This document shows positions 1-7,289 of a stretch of DNA of 8,815 nucleotides, piece by piece. This DNA is from Planctomycetota bacterium. GTDB taxonomy: Bacteria > Planctomycetota > UBA1135 > UBA2386. The stretch covers positions 1-8,815 of the forward strand of contig JAGQQZ010000695.1 of assembly GCA_020425915.1 (NCBI GenBank), read 5' to 3'. The notes beneath the pieces are model-generated. The model worked only from the letters and a program-made list of their open reading frames with translations. It was not told the DNA's origin and did no database searches. A program made the translations under genes and the position numbers. The number at the start of each line of letters is the position of its first letter. Within the stretch, counting starts at the first letter, position 1.

Positions 1-554
1 CGATCGCGCTGCTCGTCGCCGCACAGTTCCTGTGCTCGGCCTACGATCCGCGTCACTACCTGCCGACGGAGGCCGACCGGGCGATCGGGGATCACCTGCT
101 CGAAGTGCTCGAAGCCTCGCCGGGCCCGATCATGATGCCGGTACACGGTCATTGGGCCCGCCGCACGGGCCACGAGCCGTCGGCGCACGTGCTCGCGATG
201 TGGGACGTCTGGCGCGGCCCCGATCCCGAACTCGCGGAGCGGATGCGTCGGGACTATTTCGCGTTCGTGCGCGAGCACCACTGCGACCTCGTGATCCTCA
301 ACGAGCCCGAGGCGCAGAAGTACATGGAGTTCCTGCTGCCCGATCCGGAACGCATCGACCCGAGCGCGAGCCCGGAAGAACGGGACCGGCAAGTGGCCCT
401 GCAGGTGATCTCGACGTGGGACTTCGAGCCGCTGTTCGAGGACTCCGTCGAGCCCGACGGATCGATCGCGCTGCAGCGGAACGGCCGCCCCCTGTTCATG
501 CCGGTCGTCGGTCTGCAGACGCGACCGAAGCAGATCTGGCGCAGGAAACGCTGA
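1..554 (+). CDS. C-terminal part of a polytopic membrane glycosyltransferase-like protein (5' end outside window)
   Basis: The frame is open from nucleotide 3 to the TGA at 552-554, so only the last 183 residues are visible. The visible part begins in a hydrophobic stretch (IALLVAAQFLCSAY), probably the last transmembrane helix. It is followed by PRHYLPTEADRAIGDHLLEVL and then a soluble tail of about 160 residues ending in a basic cluster (WRRKR). This layout, a final helix, then a 'P-T-x-A-D-R-x-x-G' segment, then a short strand (GPIMMPVHGHW) and a His-rich loop, resembles the tail of GT39/ArnT-like or DUF2029-like membrane glycosyltransferases. Those transfer a sugar from a lipid carrier at the membrane. 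The assignment is by resemblance only, because the catalytic N-terminal loops lie outside the window. A GTG at 105 could open a 149-residue frame but would cut the conserved-looking segment, so I reject it as a start. The ABC ATPase follows after 24 bp and may be co-transcribed. Confidence 0.6.
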   Translation, partial: IALLVAAQFLCSAYDPRHYLPTEADRAIGDHLLEVLEASPGPIMMPVHGHWARRTGHEPSAHVLAMWDVWRGPDPELAERMRRDYFAFVREHHCDLVILNEPEAQKYMEFLLPDPERIDPSASPEERDRQVALQVISTWDFEPLFEDSVEPDGSIALQRNGRPLFMPVVGLQTRPKQIWRRKR

Positions 555-578
555 GCCCGATCCGGTAGCGTCGACGGC

Positions 579-1340
579 ATGCTGCGCGTGTCCGGACTCC
601 GGCGAACCTACGGCGACTTGGTCGCCGTCAGTGGACTCGATCTCGTGGTGGAGCCCGGGCAGATCTTCGCGTTGCTCGGCCCGAACGGGGCCGGGAAGAG
701 CACGACCGTGCAGTGCATCGTCGGGCTGCTGACGCCCACGGCCGGGAAGATCGAGATCGACGGGATCGACGTCACCGTGGATCCGGTCGGCGCGCGACGG
801 CGCGTCTCGTACGTCCCGGAGGTGGCCGCGCTCTACGACGAACTGACTCCCGTGGAGTACCTCCAACTCCGCGGTCGTCTGTTCGACCTCGACGAGCCGA
901 CGATCGAAGCGCGTTCGAACCGGCTGCTCGTCGGTTTCGGTCTCGGCGACCGGCGGAACGCGCCGATCGGAGAGTTCTCGAAAGGGATGACGCAGAAGGT
1001 CTCGCTCGCCGCCGCGCTGTTGACGCAGCCTCGGTTGCTCGTGCTCGACGAGCCGTTGTCGGGACTCGACGTCGAGACGACGCTGGTGTTCAAGGAACTG
1101 CTCCGCACGTTCGCGGGCCGTGGCGGCACCGTGCTCTACTGCAGCCACATGCTCGACGTCGTCGAGACGATCGCGGACCGGATCGCGATCATCGATCACG
1201 GGGAACTGGCGGCATCGGGCTCGCTCGCCGATCTCGAGCGCCGCGCGGGCACCGAAGGGGCGCGCCTCGAACAGCTGTTCCAGTCGCTCACCAAGGCGTC
1301 CGACCCCCACGAGCGCGCGCTGGAGATCCTCGGCGACTGA
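579..1340 (+). CDS. ABC transporter ATP-binding protein (ABC-2/NatA-EcsA type)
   Basis: This is a complete 253-residue nucleotide-binding subunit that would hydrolyse ATP at the inner face of the membrane to power a permease. Walker A is GPNGAGKST at residues 34-42. The Q-loop position reads YVPE (78-81), with Glu in place of Gln, as is common in NatA/EcsA/GldA-like ATPases. The signature motif is FSKGMTQK (133-140), Walker B is LLVLDE (153-158), the D-loop is SGLD (161-164) and the switch His is H190. All elements needed for activity are present. The 63 or so residues after the switch contain the usual IADRIAIIDHGELAASGS strand and a short helical tail. No permease gene is adjacent: a membrane protein tail lies upstream and a lipoprotein downstream. 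The transported substrate therefore cannot be read from context. The ATG at 579 places the first strand right at the N-terminus. No Shine-Dalgarno sequence precedes it. Confidence 0.93.
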   Translation: MLRVSGLRRTYGDLVAVSGLDLVVEPGQIFALLGPNGAGKSTTVQCIVGLLTPTAGKIEIDGIDVTVDPVGARRRVSYVPEVAALYDELTPVEYLQLRGRLFDLDEPTIEARSNRLLVGFGLGDRRNAPIGEFSKGMTQKVSLAAALLTQPRLLVLDEPLSGLDVETTLVFKELLRTFAGRGGTVLYCSHMLDVVETIADRIAIIDHGELAASGSLADLERRAGTEGARLEQLFQSLTKASDPHERALEILGD

Positions 1341-1391
1341 CCGGATCCGCCCCCGGCCCGGCTCAAGTTCGTGGACGGATCTGCCGATGGC

Positions 1392-1865
1392 ATGGGCATG
1401 TTGCGTGTCAAACTCGGGTTCGTTGCCGTCGCGCTGTCGGTTTCGGGCTGTGGTCCGAGTCACGAGCAGAGCGCGATCGAAGCGTTCGAACGCTTCCAGT
1501 CCGCCCTGTTCGCACGCGACGAGGACGCCGTTCGGCGCACGCTGACCCGGGAGTCACGCCAGGTCGTCGAGCACCTGCCCTGGGAACGACTCTCGAACCA
1601 GGAACCGCTCGCGCCGATCGGCTGCGAGGAGAGCAACGGCAGGTTCCGCGTCACGGTCCGGGATCCGAATCGCGACGACGCGGAGGCGATCTGGGTCGTC
1701 GTCCGCGAGGACAGCCACTGGCGCGTCGACCTGATCGAGTCCACGCGGTTCAACCACCGAGAAGTCGCGCTACCGGGCCCGGCGATGACGCTGCGGCCGC
1801 AGGCGCTGACCGACGTTCAGGTCCGAGAGGCGGCGGCACGTCTCCAAGGCTCACACGACGACTGA
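1392..1865 (+). CDS. small lipoprotein, possibly NTF2-like fold
   Basis: From ATG 1392 the protein has 157 residues. The N-terminus reads MGMLRVKLG, then a hydrophobic run and the lipobox VSGC, with lipidated Cys at residue 20. This is a type II signal peptide, so the mature protein should be anchored to a membrane outside the cytoplasm. The residue after Cys is Gly rather than Asp, which by the E. coli sorting rule favours the outer membrane. The mature part starts with a helix (EQSAIEAFERFQSALFARDEDAVRRTL) and continues with strands such as GRFRVTV and IWVVVREDSHWRVDLIE. That pattern, 'helix, then strands ending in W-x-V-D', resembles DUF4878/NTF2-like lipoproteins. The fold is inferred and the function unknown. 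ATG 1398 is nearly as good a start. GTG 1371 would add seven residues ahead of the signal peptide and is less likely. It follows the ABC ATPase after about 50 bp. Confidence 0.75.
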   Translation: MGMLRVKLGFVAVALSVSGCGPSHEQSAIEAFERFQSALFARDEDAVRRTLTRESRQVVEHLPWERLSNQEPLAPIGCEESNGRFRVTVRDPNRDDAEAIWVVVREDSHWRVDLIESTRFNHREVALPGPAMTLRPQALTDVQVREAAARLQGSHDD

Positions 1866-1958
1866 GTCCGGCTCGGTTCGCTCCGGTTCGGTTGGAACCT
1901 GGCGCCCGAATCGAGTAACAGGGCGTCTCCGTTCCGGCCTCGGCCCACGACCACCGAC
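1866..1958 (+). other. intergenic region upstream of trxB with a weak hairpin
   Basis: This 93-bp gap separates the lipoprotein and trxB genes. It holds a short inverted repeat, GGTTC (1885-1889), loop GGTTG, GAACC (1895-1899), extended by CC/GG around one bulged T. Just before it, CGGTTCG occurs twice in near-tandem copies (1874-1880 and 1884-1890). There is no T-run, so a classical intrinsic terminator is not supported. TTGGAA (1892-1897) followed 18 bp later by TAACAG could be a poor sigma-70-type promoter for trxB, but the match is too weak to call. No Shine-Dalgarno sequence precedes the trxB ATG. Confidence 0.25.
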
Positions 1959-2891
1959 ATGAGCGACGTCCTCAAGACCCTGATCCTCGGCTCCGGCCCC
2001 GCCGGCTACACCGCCGCCATCTACTCGGCACGCGCCAACATGAACCCCGTCGTTCTCGCCGGCAACCAGCCCGGCGGACAACTGACGATCACGACCGACG
2101 TCGAGAACTACCCGGGTTTCCCCGAGGGTGTCATGGGGCCCGAGATGATGGAACTGTTCCGCAAGCAGGCGGAGCGCTTCGGCACGCGCGTGGAGTTCGA
2201 GGTCGGCGAGAAGGTCGACCTGTCGCAGCGCCCGTTCAAGGTGTGGACGAACGCGGACAAGGTCTACGAGTGCGAGAGCCTGATCGTCAGCACGGGAGCG
2301 TCGGCGATCTACCTGGGACTCGAGAACGAACTCGCGCTCCAGGGCCGGGGCGTGTCGGCTTGTGCGACGTGCGACGGATTCTTCTTCAAGGGCAAGCGCG
2401 TGTTCGTCGTCGGTGGCGGAGACTCGGCATGCGAAGAAGCGACCTTCCTGACGAAGTTCGCCAGCGAAGTACACATGCTCGTCCGCCGCGACGAATTCCG
2501 CGCGAGCAAGATCATGGGCGAACGCGCGCTCTCGAACGACAAGATCACCGTGCACTGGCACACCGAACTCCTCGACGTCCTCGACGTGAGCCAGGGCAAG
2601 GTCACGGCGCTCGAACTGCAGAACAACCAGACCGGTGAGACGTGGCAGGAACCCGCGGACGGCCTGTTCCTCGCGATCGGGCACAAGCCGAACACCGAGA
2701 TCTTCCGCGGCATGCTCGACATGGACGACAAGGGCTACCTGATCACCAAGCCCGATCGGACGGCGACGAACATTCCCGGCGTGTTCGCCTGCGGCGACGC
2801 CCAGGACAGCTACTACCGCCAGGCGATCACCGCCGCCGGAACCGGCTGCATGGCGGCGATCGAAGCCGAGCGCTGGCTCGAAGAGCACTGA
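1959..2891 (+). CDS. trxB: thioredoxin reductase (NADPH, FAD-dependent)
   Basis: This 310-residue flavoenzyme moves electrons from NADPH through FAD and a redox disulfide to thioredoxin in the cytoplasm. The length matches the bacterial low-molecular-weight family. The FAD-binding GSGPAG is at residues 11-16, followed by the usual GGQL (39-42) and VENYPGFP (48-55). The redox-active CATC-DG motif has its cysteines at 135 and 138. The NADPH domain carries GGGDSACEEA (152-161) and VRRDEFRA (175-182). In E. coli the latter motif starts with His, and here it is Val, while the phosphate-binding arginines are kept. The C-terminal FAD motif GVFACGDAQD (274-283) and the helix RQAITAAGTGCMAA complete the fold. 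No thioredoxin gene is in the window. The gene converges on the lplT-aas fusion, and the two stop codons are only 14 bp apart inside an inverted repeat. Confidence 0.97.
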   Translation: MSDVLKTLILGSGPAGYTAAIYSARANMNPVVLAGNQPGGQLTITTDVENYPGFPEGVMGPEMMELFRKQAERFGTRVEFEVGEKVDLSQRPFKVWTNADKVYECESLIVSTGASAIYLGLENELALQGRGVSACATCDGFFFKGKRVFVVGGGDSACEEATFLTKFASEVHMLVRRDEFRASKIMGERALSNDKITVHWHTELLDVLDVSQGKVTALELQNNQTGETWQEPADGLFLAIGHKPNTEIFRGMLDMDDKGYLITKPDRTATNIPGVFACGDAQDSYYRQAITAAGTGCMAAIEAERWLEEH

Positions 2892-2910
2892 CGTTCGCGC
2901 GGACGTCAGT
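2887..2910. terminator. perfect inverted repeat spanning both convergent stop codons; candidate bidirectional terminator
   Basis: ACTGACGT (2887-2894) and ACGTCAGT (2903-2910) are exact reverse complements around an 8-nt loop. A T-G wobble could make a ninth pair. The trxB stop TGA (2889-2891) lies in one arm. The stop of the opposite-strand lplT-aas gene (TCA on the + strand, 2906-2908) sits at the mirror position in the other arm. Either transcript would form the same hairpin at its end. Neither side has a T-tract, so it is not a textbook Rho-independent terminator; 3'-end protection or pausing is also possible. Confidence 0.5.
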
Positions 2911-5900
2911 CGCCAGCGAATCGCGCGAGTGCCAACTCCTTCACGCCGCGCAGATCCAGCTTGCCGGTTCCGAGGACCGGCAGCTCGTCCACCTGCACGA
3001 ACGCACTCTCGCGCGGGATGAACAGGTTCGGCAGCCCGCGTCGCTCCAGCTCGGCCCTGATCTCGGGGATCCTCGACTCGTCGAGCGTGTGCAGCACCAC
3101 GAGTTGCTCACCCTTGGAGTCCGACGGGATCCCCGTCACCGCGAACACCTGAGCGATCGCACCGGCCGCGTCCTGGAGTTCGGTCTCGACCCGACCGTGC
3201 GGCACCATCTCGCCACCGATCTTCGAGAAGCGCGACAGACGATCGGTGATCGTGATGTAGCCGTCGTCGTCGACCCGCGCGATATCGCCGGTGGAGTACC
3301 ATCCGTCGTGCAGGACCTCCGCCGTCAAATCGGCGCAACCGAGATAGCCACGCATCACGTTCGGCCCCATGACCTCGAGGACACCGGTCTCGCCGATCGG
3401 CAGCGGGTCGCGTGACTCGGGATCGACGACCCGCACCGAGATGCCGGGCAACGGCTGGCCGACGGTGCCACGGCGCGACGCCGGCTGGTAGAACCCCGGG
3501 GCGCGGAATCCCGGTGCGTTGACCGCGACGACGGGAGCGCACTCGGTCGTCCCGTACCCCTCGAGCGGCCGGACCCCGAACTTCTCCTCGAACGCATCCG
3601 CGATCCGCGCCGGCAGCTTCTCGGCGCCGACGACGACGAGACGCAGCGATCCGAACTGGCCGGGCGTGCAACGTCGGGTGTAGATCTGCAGGAACGTCGG
3701 CGTCGCGATCAAGAGCGTGAGCGAGTAGCGCTGCACGGTCCGACCGACGGCCACCGCATCGAGCGGGTTGGCGCAGAACACGGTGGCGATCCCGTTGCGG
3801 AGCGCGAACCACAGGCCGAGCGTTCCGAACGAGTGGAACAGCGGAAGCGAGCCCAACATCCGATCGTCCTTCGTGACCGGAATCGCCTGCGCCACGCCAT
3901 CCGCATTCGACCCGATGTTGTGGTGCGTCAGCACGACGCCCTTCGGATCGCCCGTGCTGCCGCTGCTGAAGATCACCGTCGCCGGATCCCCGGGCTTGAC
4001 GACGGCGTCCGATCCACAGGTCCGCTCGAGCCAGACGATCGGCATGAACAAGGCGGCAAGCACGGACCGAGCGCGGAGGACGACGCTGATCCGCCGCTCG
4101 AGGTCCTCGCAGAAGATCGGTTCGACGCCCGCGGGCAACTCCACCCCGACTCGCTCCAGGAAGGCACGCGAGGTCACGACGTTGCGCAGCTCGGCCCGCT
4201 CGATCGCCGCTCGCATGACCGCGGGTCCGGTCGTGAAGTTCAGATTCACCGTCGTGCGGCCGGCCAACGACGCCGCGATGTTGACCGCTGCGCCCGCGAC
4301 GCTCGGCGGCAGCAAGACCCCGACACGCGAGACATCCGACCACTCCGCGCGCAGCTCGCGCGCGATCGCCACCGCGCTCGCGAGCAATCCGATTCGCGAC
4401 ACCCGCGGCACCCGTTCGTCGGCCGCGGCGAGTCGCCACGGCACGCGGCGGGCCGATCGGACGAACTCTGCGTGGAGCGGCCCAGCGTCCTCGATGCGTT
4501 CGGCCCACGCGGCCGACGCCAACTCCCGAACGCGCGCCCGCACCTCCGCACCCGACACGCTCGCCGGCAGTTGATCGCCGAACGACACGGTGATCTTGCG
4601 CGGGATCTGCAGCCACTTCGATCGACTGAAGCTCAAGAGGCTGCCCCACACACGATCGAGGTGCACCGGGACGACTGGCACGTTCCGCCCCTTGATGATG
4701 CGTGAGAAACCGCGTCGGAACGGCAGCATCTGGCCGGTGCGCGTGATCTCACCCTCGGCGAAGATGCAGACGAGTTCGCCGCGATCGAGCGCCTCGCCGG
4801 CCAGACGGATCGACTCGAGCAACTCGCGCGGCGGCGCATCCTGTGCGATCGGCACGAACCCGAACAGTCGCATGAACCAGCGGAGCCATCGCTTGTCGTA
4901 GACCGACTTCTCGACGATGAATCGCACCGGCCGGTCGAGGCTCGCCGAGATCAGCAGTCCATCGACGAACGACTCGTGGTTGCAGACCAGCAGCGCACCC
5001 CCGTCCGTGGGAACGTGCTCGGCGCCGCGCACCCTGAGTCGGTAGATCGTCTGCGTCAGCAGGACGAGCACGAGCCGAACACCGGCCTGCGGCAACAACC
5101 AGAGCGCCCACGCGGTGCCGATCAGGGTCGCGATCGCCGCGGCGACGAACACACCAGCGGAGTCGATCGAGTGCCGCGCCAGCGCATCGCAGGACAGCGA
5201 ACCGACGAGGATCCCGCCGTACTGCGCCGCGTTCACCAGGGCGATCACCGCGCCGCGACGACTCTTGGGCGCGTGGATCTGGATCAGGGTGTTGAGCGGC
5301 ACGATGACCCAACCGCAGAACACGCCGACCGCAGCCATCCACACGACCACGCCGTGGAAGCCCGGCGTCGAGAGCCCGATCGCGGCGCATGCCGCCGTGA
5401 TCCCGAGCGTGCCGAGCGGGATCCAACCGGTGTCGACCCGACCGCGCGACAACTTGCCGACGAGGTACGCACCGAGCGCGACCCCGACGCCACTGGCCGC
5501 CAGCGGCAGCGGCGCCTGCTCGACACCGAGCGACAGGCGCGCCTTCGCGTAGACCAGTGCGTCCTGCGAAACGAGACTCGCGATCGCCCAGAAGAACACG
5601 GAGCCGGCCGAGGCGAGCCACAGCACGCGATCGTCGCGCACCGCTCGCCACGCCTCGCCGACCACGGTTCGGATCGGCAGGGCCGCACTCGCCGGCGGGA
5701 CCTCGGGCAGTCGCAGGATCGCTGCGAACCCGACGACGGCGTTCGCGGTCAAGAACAAGCCGATCCACCAGACCGGACCGCCATCGAACGAGGACGTCAG
5801 GTCCAGCAGGTGACCCGCGCTCGCCGTCCCGGCGATGATCGCGACCATCGTCCAGGTCTCGATCCGGCCGTTGCCGCGGATCAGTTCACGCGGCGAGAGG

Positions 5901-6319
5901 ATCTCGGGCAGGATCCCGTACTTGGCTGGACTGAACAGCGCGCTCTGCGCACCCATCGCAGCGAGGATGACGAGCACCGGCAGGCCACCCTCGGGCGCGA
6001 GGCGCAGCGCGACGGTCCCCAGTGCCATCAACAGGATCTCCAGGCCCTTCGTCGCCACCAGGATCGAGCGTTTGCTGATCCGATCGATCCACACGGACGC
6101 CGGCAACGAGAACAGCATCAGCGGCAGCGTGAACACGACGAACGCGGTCGTCATCGCCGACTGCGACGCGAACTCGAGTTCCGGGCCGGCCGGCACGACA
6201 CCCTCGATCGCCCGGACCGCCAGCAGCGCGGCGACGAACTTGAACGCGTTGTCGTTGAACGCACCGAGCACCTGGGCGACCAGGAGCCCCGCGATCGAGC
6301 GGTCATTGGATGTTCTCAT
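2906..6319 (-). CDS. lplT-aas: fused lysophospholipid flippase / acyltransferase / acyl-ACP synthetase (LplT-PlsC-Aas)
   Basis: This single 1137-residue protein (numbered from ATG 6319) joins three activities that act in sequence in phospholipid repair at the inner membrane. Residues 1 to about 415 form an MFS-type membrane domain with LplT-family marks: GAFNDNAFK (19-27) and FSPAKYGILPE (near 128-138). About 425-640 is a PlsC/LPLAT domain with the NHxxxxD motif (N447, H448, D453) and the FAEGEITR block (520-527). About 645-1137 is an AMP-binding domain with SSGSTGDPKG (785-794), GYGTTE (921-926), YSTGD (1008-1012) and the late catalytic Lys in GTGKLD (K1120). In E. coli, LplT flips lyso-phosphatidylethanolamine inward. 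The separate Aas protein (719 residues) activates a fatty acid on ACP and re-acylates the lipid. All key residues are intact, so the fusion looks functional. The exact acyl and lipid substrates are inferred. A TTG at 6325 would add two residues; ATG 6319 is preferred. Confidence 0.93.
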   Translation of the reverse strand: MRTSNDRSIAGLLVAQVLGAFNDNAFKFVAALLAVRAIEGVVPAGPELEFASQSAMTTAFVVFTLPLMLFSLPASVWIDRISKRSILVATKGLEILLMALGTVALRLAPEGGLPVLVILAAMGAQSALFSPAKYGILPEILSPRELIRGNGRIETWTMVAIIAGTASAGHLLDLTSSFDGGPVWWIGLFLTANAVVGFAAILRLPEVPPASAALPIRTVVGEAWRAVRDDRVLWLASAGSVFFWAIASLVSQDALVYAKARLSLGVEQAPLPLAASGVGVALGAYLVGKLSRGRVDTGWIPLGTLGITAACAAIGLSTPGFHGVVVWMAAVGVFCGWVIVPLNTLIQIHAPKSRRGAVIALVNAAQYGGILVGSLSCDALARHSIDSAGVFVAAAIATLIGTAWALWLLPQAGVRLVLVLLTQTIYRLRVRGAEHVPTDGGALLVCNHESFVDGLLISASLDRPVRFIVEKSVYDKRWLRWFMRLFGFVPIAQDAPPRELLESIRLAGEALDRGELVCIFAEGEITRTGQMLPFRRGFSRIIKGRNVPVVPVHLDRVWGSLLSFSRSKWLQIPRKITVSFGDQLPASVSGAEVRARVRELASAAWAERIEDAGPLHAEFVRSARRVPWRLAAADERVPRVSRIGLLASAVAIARELRAEWSDVSRVGVLLPPSVAGAAVNIAASLAGRTTVNLNFTTGPAVMRAAIERAELRNVVTSRAFLERVGVELPAGVEPIFCEDLERRISVVLRARSVLAALFMPIVWLERTCGSDAVVKPGDPATVIFSSGSTGDPKGVVLTHHNIGSNADGVAQAIPVTKDDRMLGSLPLFHSFGTLGLWFALRNGIATVFCANPLDAVAVGRTVQRYSLTLLIATPTFLQIYTRRCTPGQFGSLRLVVVGAEKLPARIADAFEEKFGVRPLEGYGTTECAPVVAVNAPGFRAPGFYQPASRRGTVGQPLPGISVRVVDPESRDPLPIGETGVLEVMGPNVMRGYLGCADLTAEVLHDGWYSTGDIARVDDDGYITITDRLSRFSKIGGEMVPHGRVETELQDAAGAIAQVFAVTGIPSDSKGEQLVVLHTLDESRIPEIRAELERRGLPNLFIPRESAFVQVDELPVLGTGKLDLRGVKELALARFAGD

Positions 6320-6422
6320 GGGCAAGCTCGCCGTGTCCGCGAACCTCGTGTCCGAGAATCATCGCCAATGCTCGACCGTGACCGGCGAGATTCCAACGAT
6401 TCCGAACGATAAGCTGTGCTTC
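6320..6422. promoter_or_regulatory. divergent control region between lplT-aas and the LysR-type gene
   Basis: This 103-bp gap separates two divergent starts and must hold both promoters unless they lie inside the genes. It contains a 10-bp tandem repeat with 8 of 10 matches, TTCCAACGAT (6391-6400) and TCCGAACGAT (6401-6410), in phase with the DNA helix and ending 12 bp before the LysR ATG. Upstream lies a spaced inverted repeat TCGCC (6362-6366) / GGCGA (6384-6388). TAAGCT (6410-6415) could serve as a -10 element for the LysR gene, but no good -35 is visible. LysR-type proteins commonly bind such divergent regions. I could not find a clean T-N11-A dyad. Confidence 0.4.
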
Positions 6423-7289
6423 ATGATCCAGCTCCATCGATTGGAGGGCTTCCACCTCGTCGCGAAGACCGGCGGGTTCGCCCGCGCCGCGCGCGCCTTC
6501 CCGTATCCGATCACGCAGCCCGCCGTCCACCAGCAGGTGCGGAAGCTGCAAGAGGAGCTCGGGGTCGAGCTGTTCGAGCGAGTCGGCAAGGACCGCATGA
6601 TGCTGACGCCGGCAGGAGCCCGACTCCACGCGTACGTCGGTCCGTTCCTGGACGGCTTGCCGGCCGTCGTGCGGGCCGTGCGATCCGGCGAGCACGGCGG
6701 CGAGCTGAACATCCATGCCGAACCGATGCTCTTGCGCCGCCTCCTACCGAAGTGGCTGAAGCGCCTCGAACGGAAGTGTCCGGACGTGCACATCGAACTC
6801 CGGGAGCTGACGACGACCGACACGGCGCCGCTGCGACGCGGCGACGCCGATCTCCTCGTCGGCTACCTGCCGGATCTTCCGGACGACATCGCGAGCCAGA
6901 CCGTCGCGGTCGTTCGCCCGTACCTCGTCGCCCCGGCCACGCGGGCCAAGACGCCGACGCTCCGCGCGTTGCGTGACGAGCCGTTCGTCGCGTACACGCG
7001 CGACCAACTCGCCCACGACCTGCAACTCCAGGCGCTCGCACAGAACGGCATCGAACCGCCGCGTTTCCTCTACGCGAGCACGGCCGACACGATCCTCGGC
7101 TTCATCGAGTCGGGTCTCGGCTACTCGCTGGTGCCCGCGCTCGACGGGCAGGTGAACTTCGGACCCGGGATCACCAGCAAGCCGTTGAACCGTCCCAAGA
7201 TCGAGTTCCCGATCGTCGCCGCGTGGCGCAAGGACACCCCCGAGAACCGCATGCTGGACGCCGCGCTCGAGACCGCCCCTTCACTCTGA
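6423..7289 (+). CDS. LysR-type transcriptional regulator with an unusual HTH turn
   Basis: The protein has 288 residues, close to the LysR-family norm of about 300. The N-terminal winged helix-turn-helix covers about residues 4-65: LHRLEGFHLVAKTGGFARAA, then PITQPAVHQQVRKLQ, then the typical ELGVELFER (45-53) and LTPAG. Compared with the usual 'AAxxLxxSQPAVSRQIRxLE', the turn carries two extra residues and two prolines (FPYPITQ, 26-32), and the recognition helix has His where Ser is usual. Residues from about 90 to 280 form the effector-binding domain, with GELNIHAEP, GDADLLVGYL and ESGLGYSLVP at the expected places. The inducer is unknown. The gene is divergent from lplT-aas, which makes that gene its most likely local target, by analogy with many LysR-type pairs. 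The frame is open far upstream inside lplT-aas, but ATG 6423 places the HTH at the N-terminus. No Shine-Dalgarno sequence is present. Confidence 0.88.
   Translation: MIQLHRLEGFHLVAKTGGFARAARAFPYPITQPAVHQQVRKLQEELGVELFERVGKDRMMLTPAGARLHAYVGPFLDGLPAVVRAVRSGEHGGELNIHAEPMLLRRLLPKWLKRLERKCPDVHIELRELTTTDTAPLRRGDADLLVGYLPDLPDDIASQTVAVVRPYLVAPATRAKTPTLRALRDEPFVAYTRDQLAHDLQLQALAQNGIEPPRFLYASTADTILGFIESGLGYSLVPALDGQVNFGPGITSKPLNRPKIEFPIVAAWRKDTPENRMLDAALETAPSL

Noticed and set aside
1342..1383. Possible hairpin from GGATCCG and a later CGGATC after the ABC gene
   Set aside because: The arms are short, the loop is over 25 nt, and GATC-containing words are so common here that the match is expected by chance.
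1371..1391. GTG 1371 as the start of the lipoprotein
   Set aside because: It would add an acidic, non-helical stretch before a complete type II signal peptide, while two ATGs (1392, 1398) give a normal n-region.
1851..2888. Long 345-codon open frame on the - strand across trxB
   Set aside because: It lies exactly antisense to a well-conserved trxB. High GC in third codon positions keeps this antisense frame open, and its product is Arg/Val/Gly-rich with no recognisable domain.
4976..6412. 478-codon open frame on the + strand opposite the membrane domain of the fusion gene
   Set aside because: The product is a run of charged residues and prolines with no domain, typical of a high-GC shadow of the strongly supported - strand gene.
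5835..6422. Upstream extension of the LysR-type reading frame
   Set aside because: The extra 196 residues are antisense to lplT-aas and cross the intergenic region. A LysR-type protein has its HTH at the N-terminus, which ATG 6423 provides.
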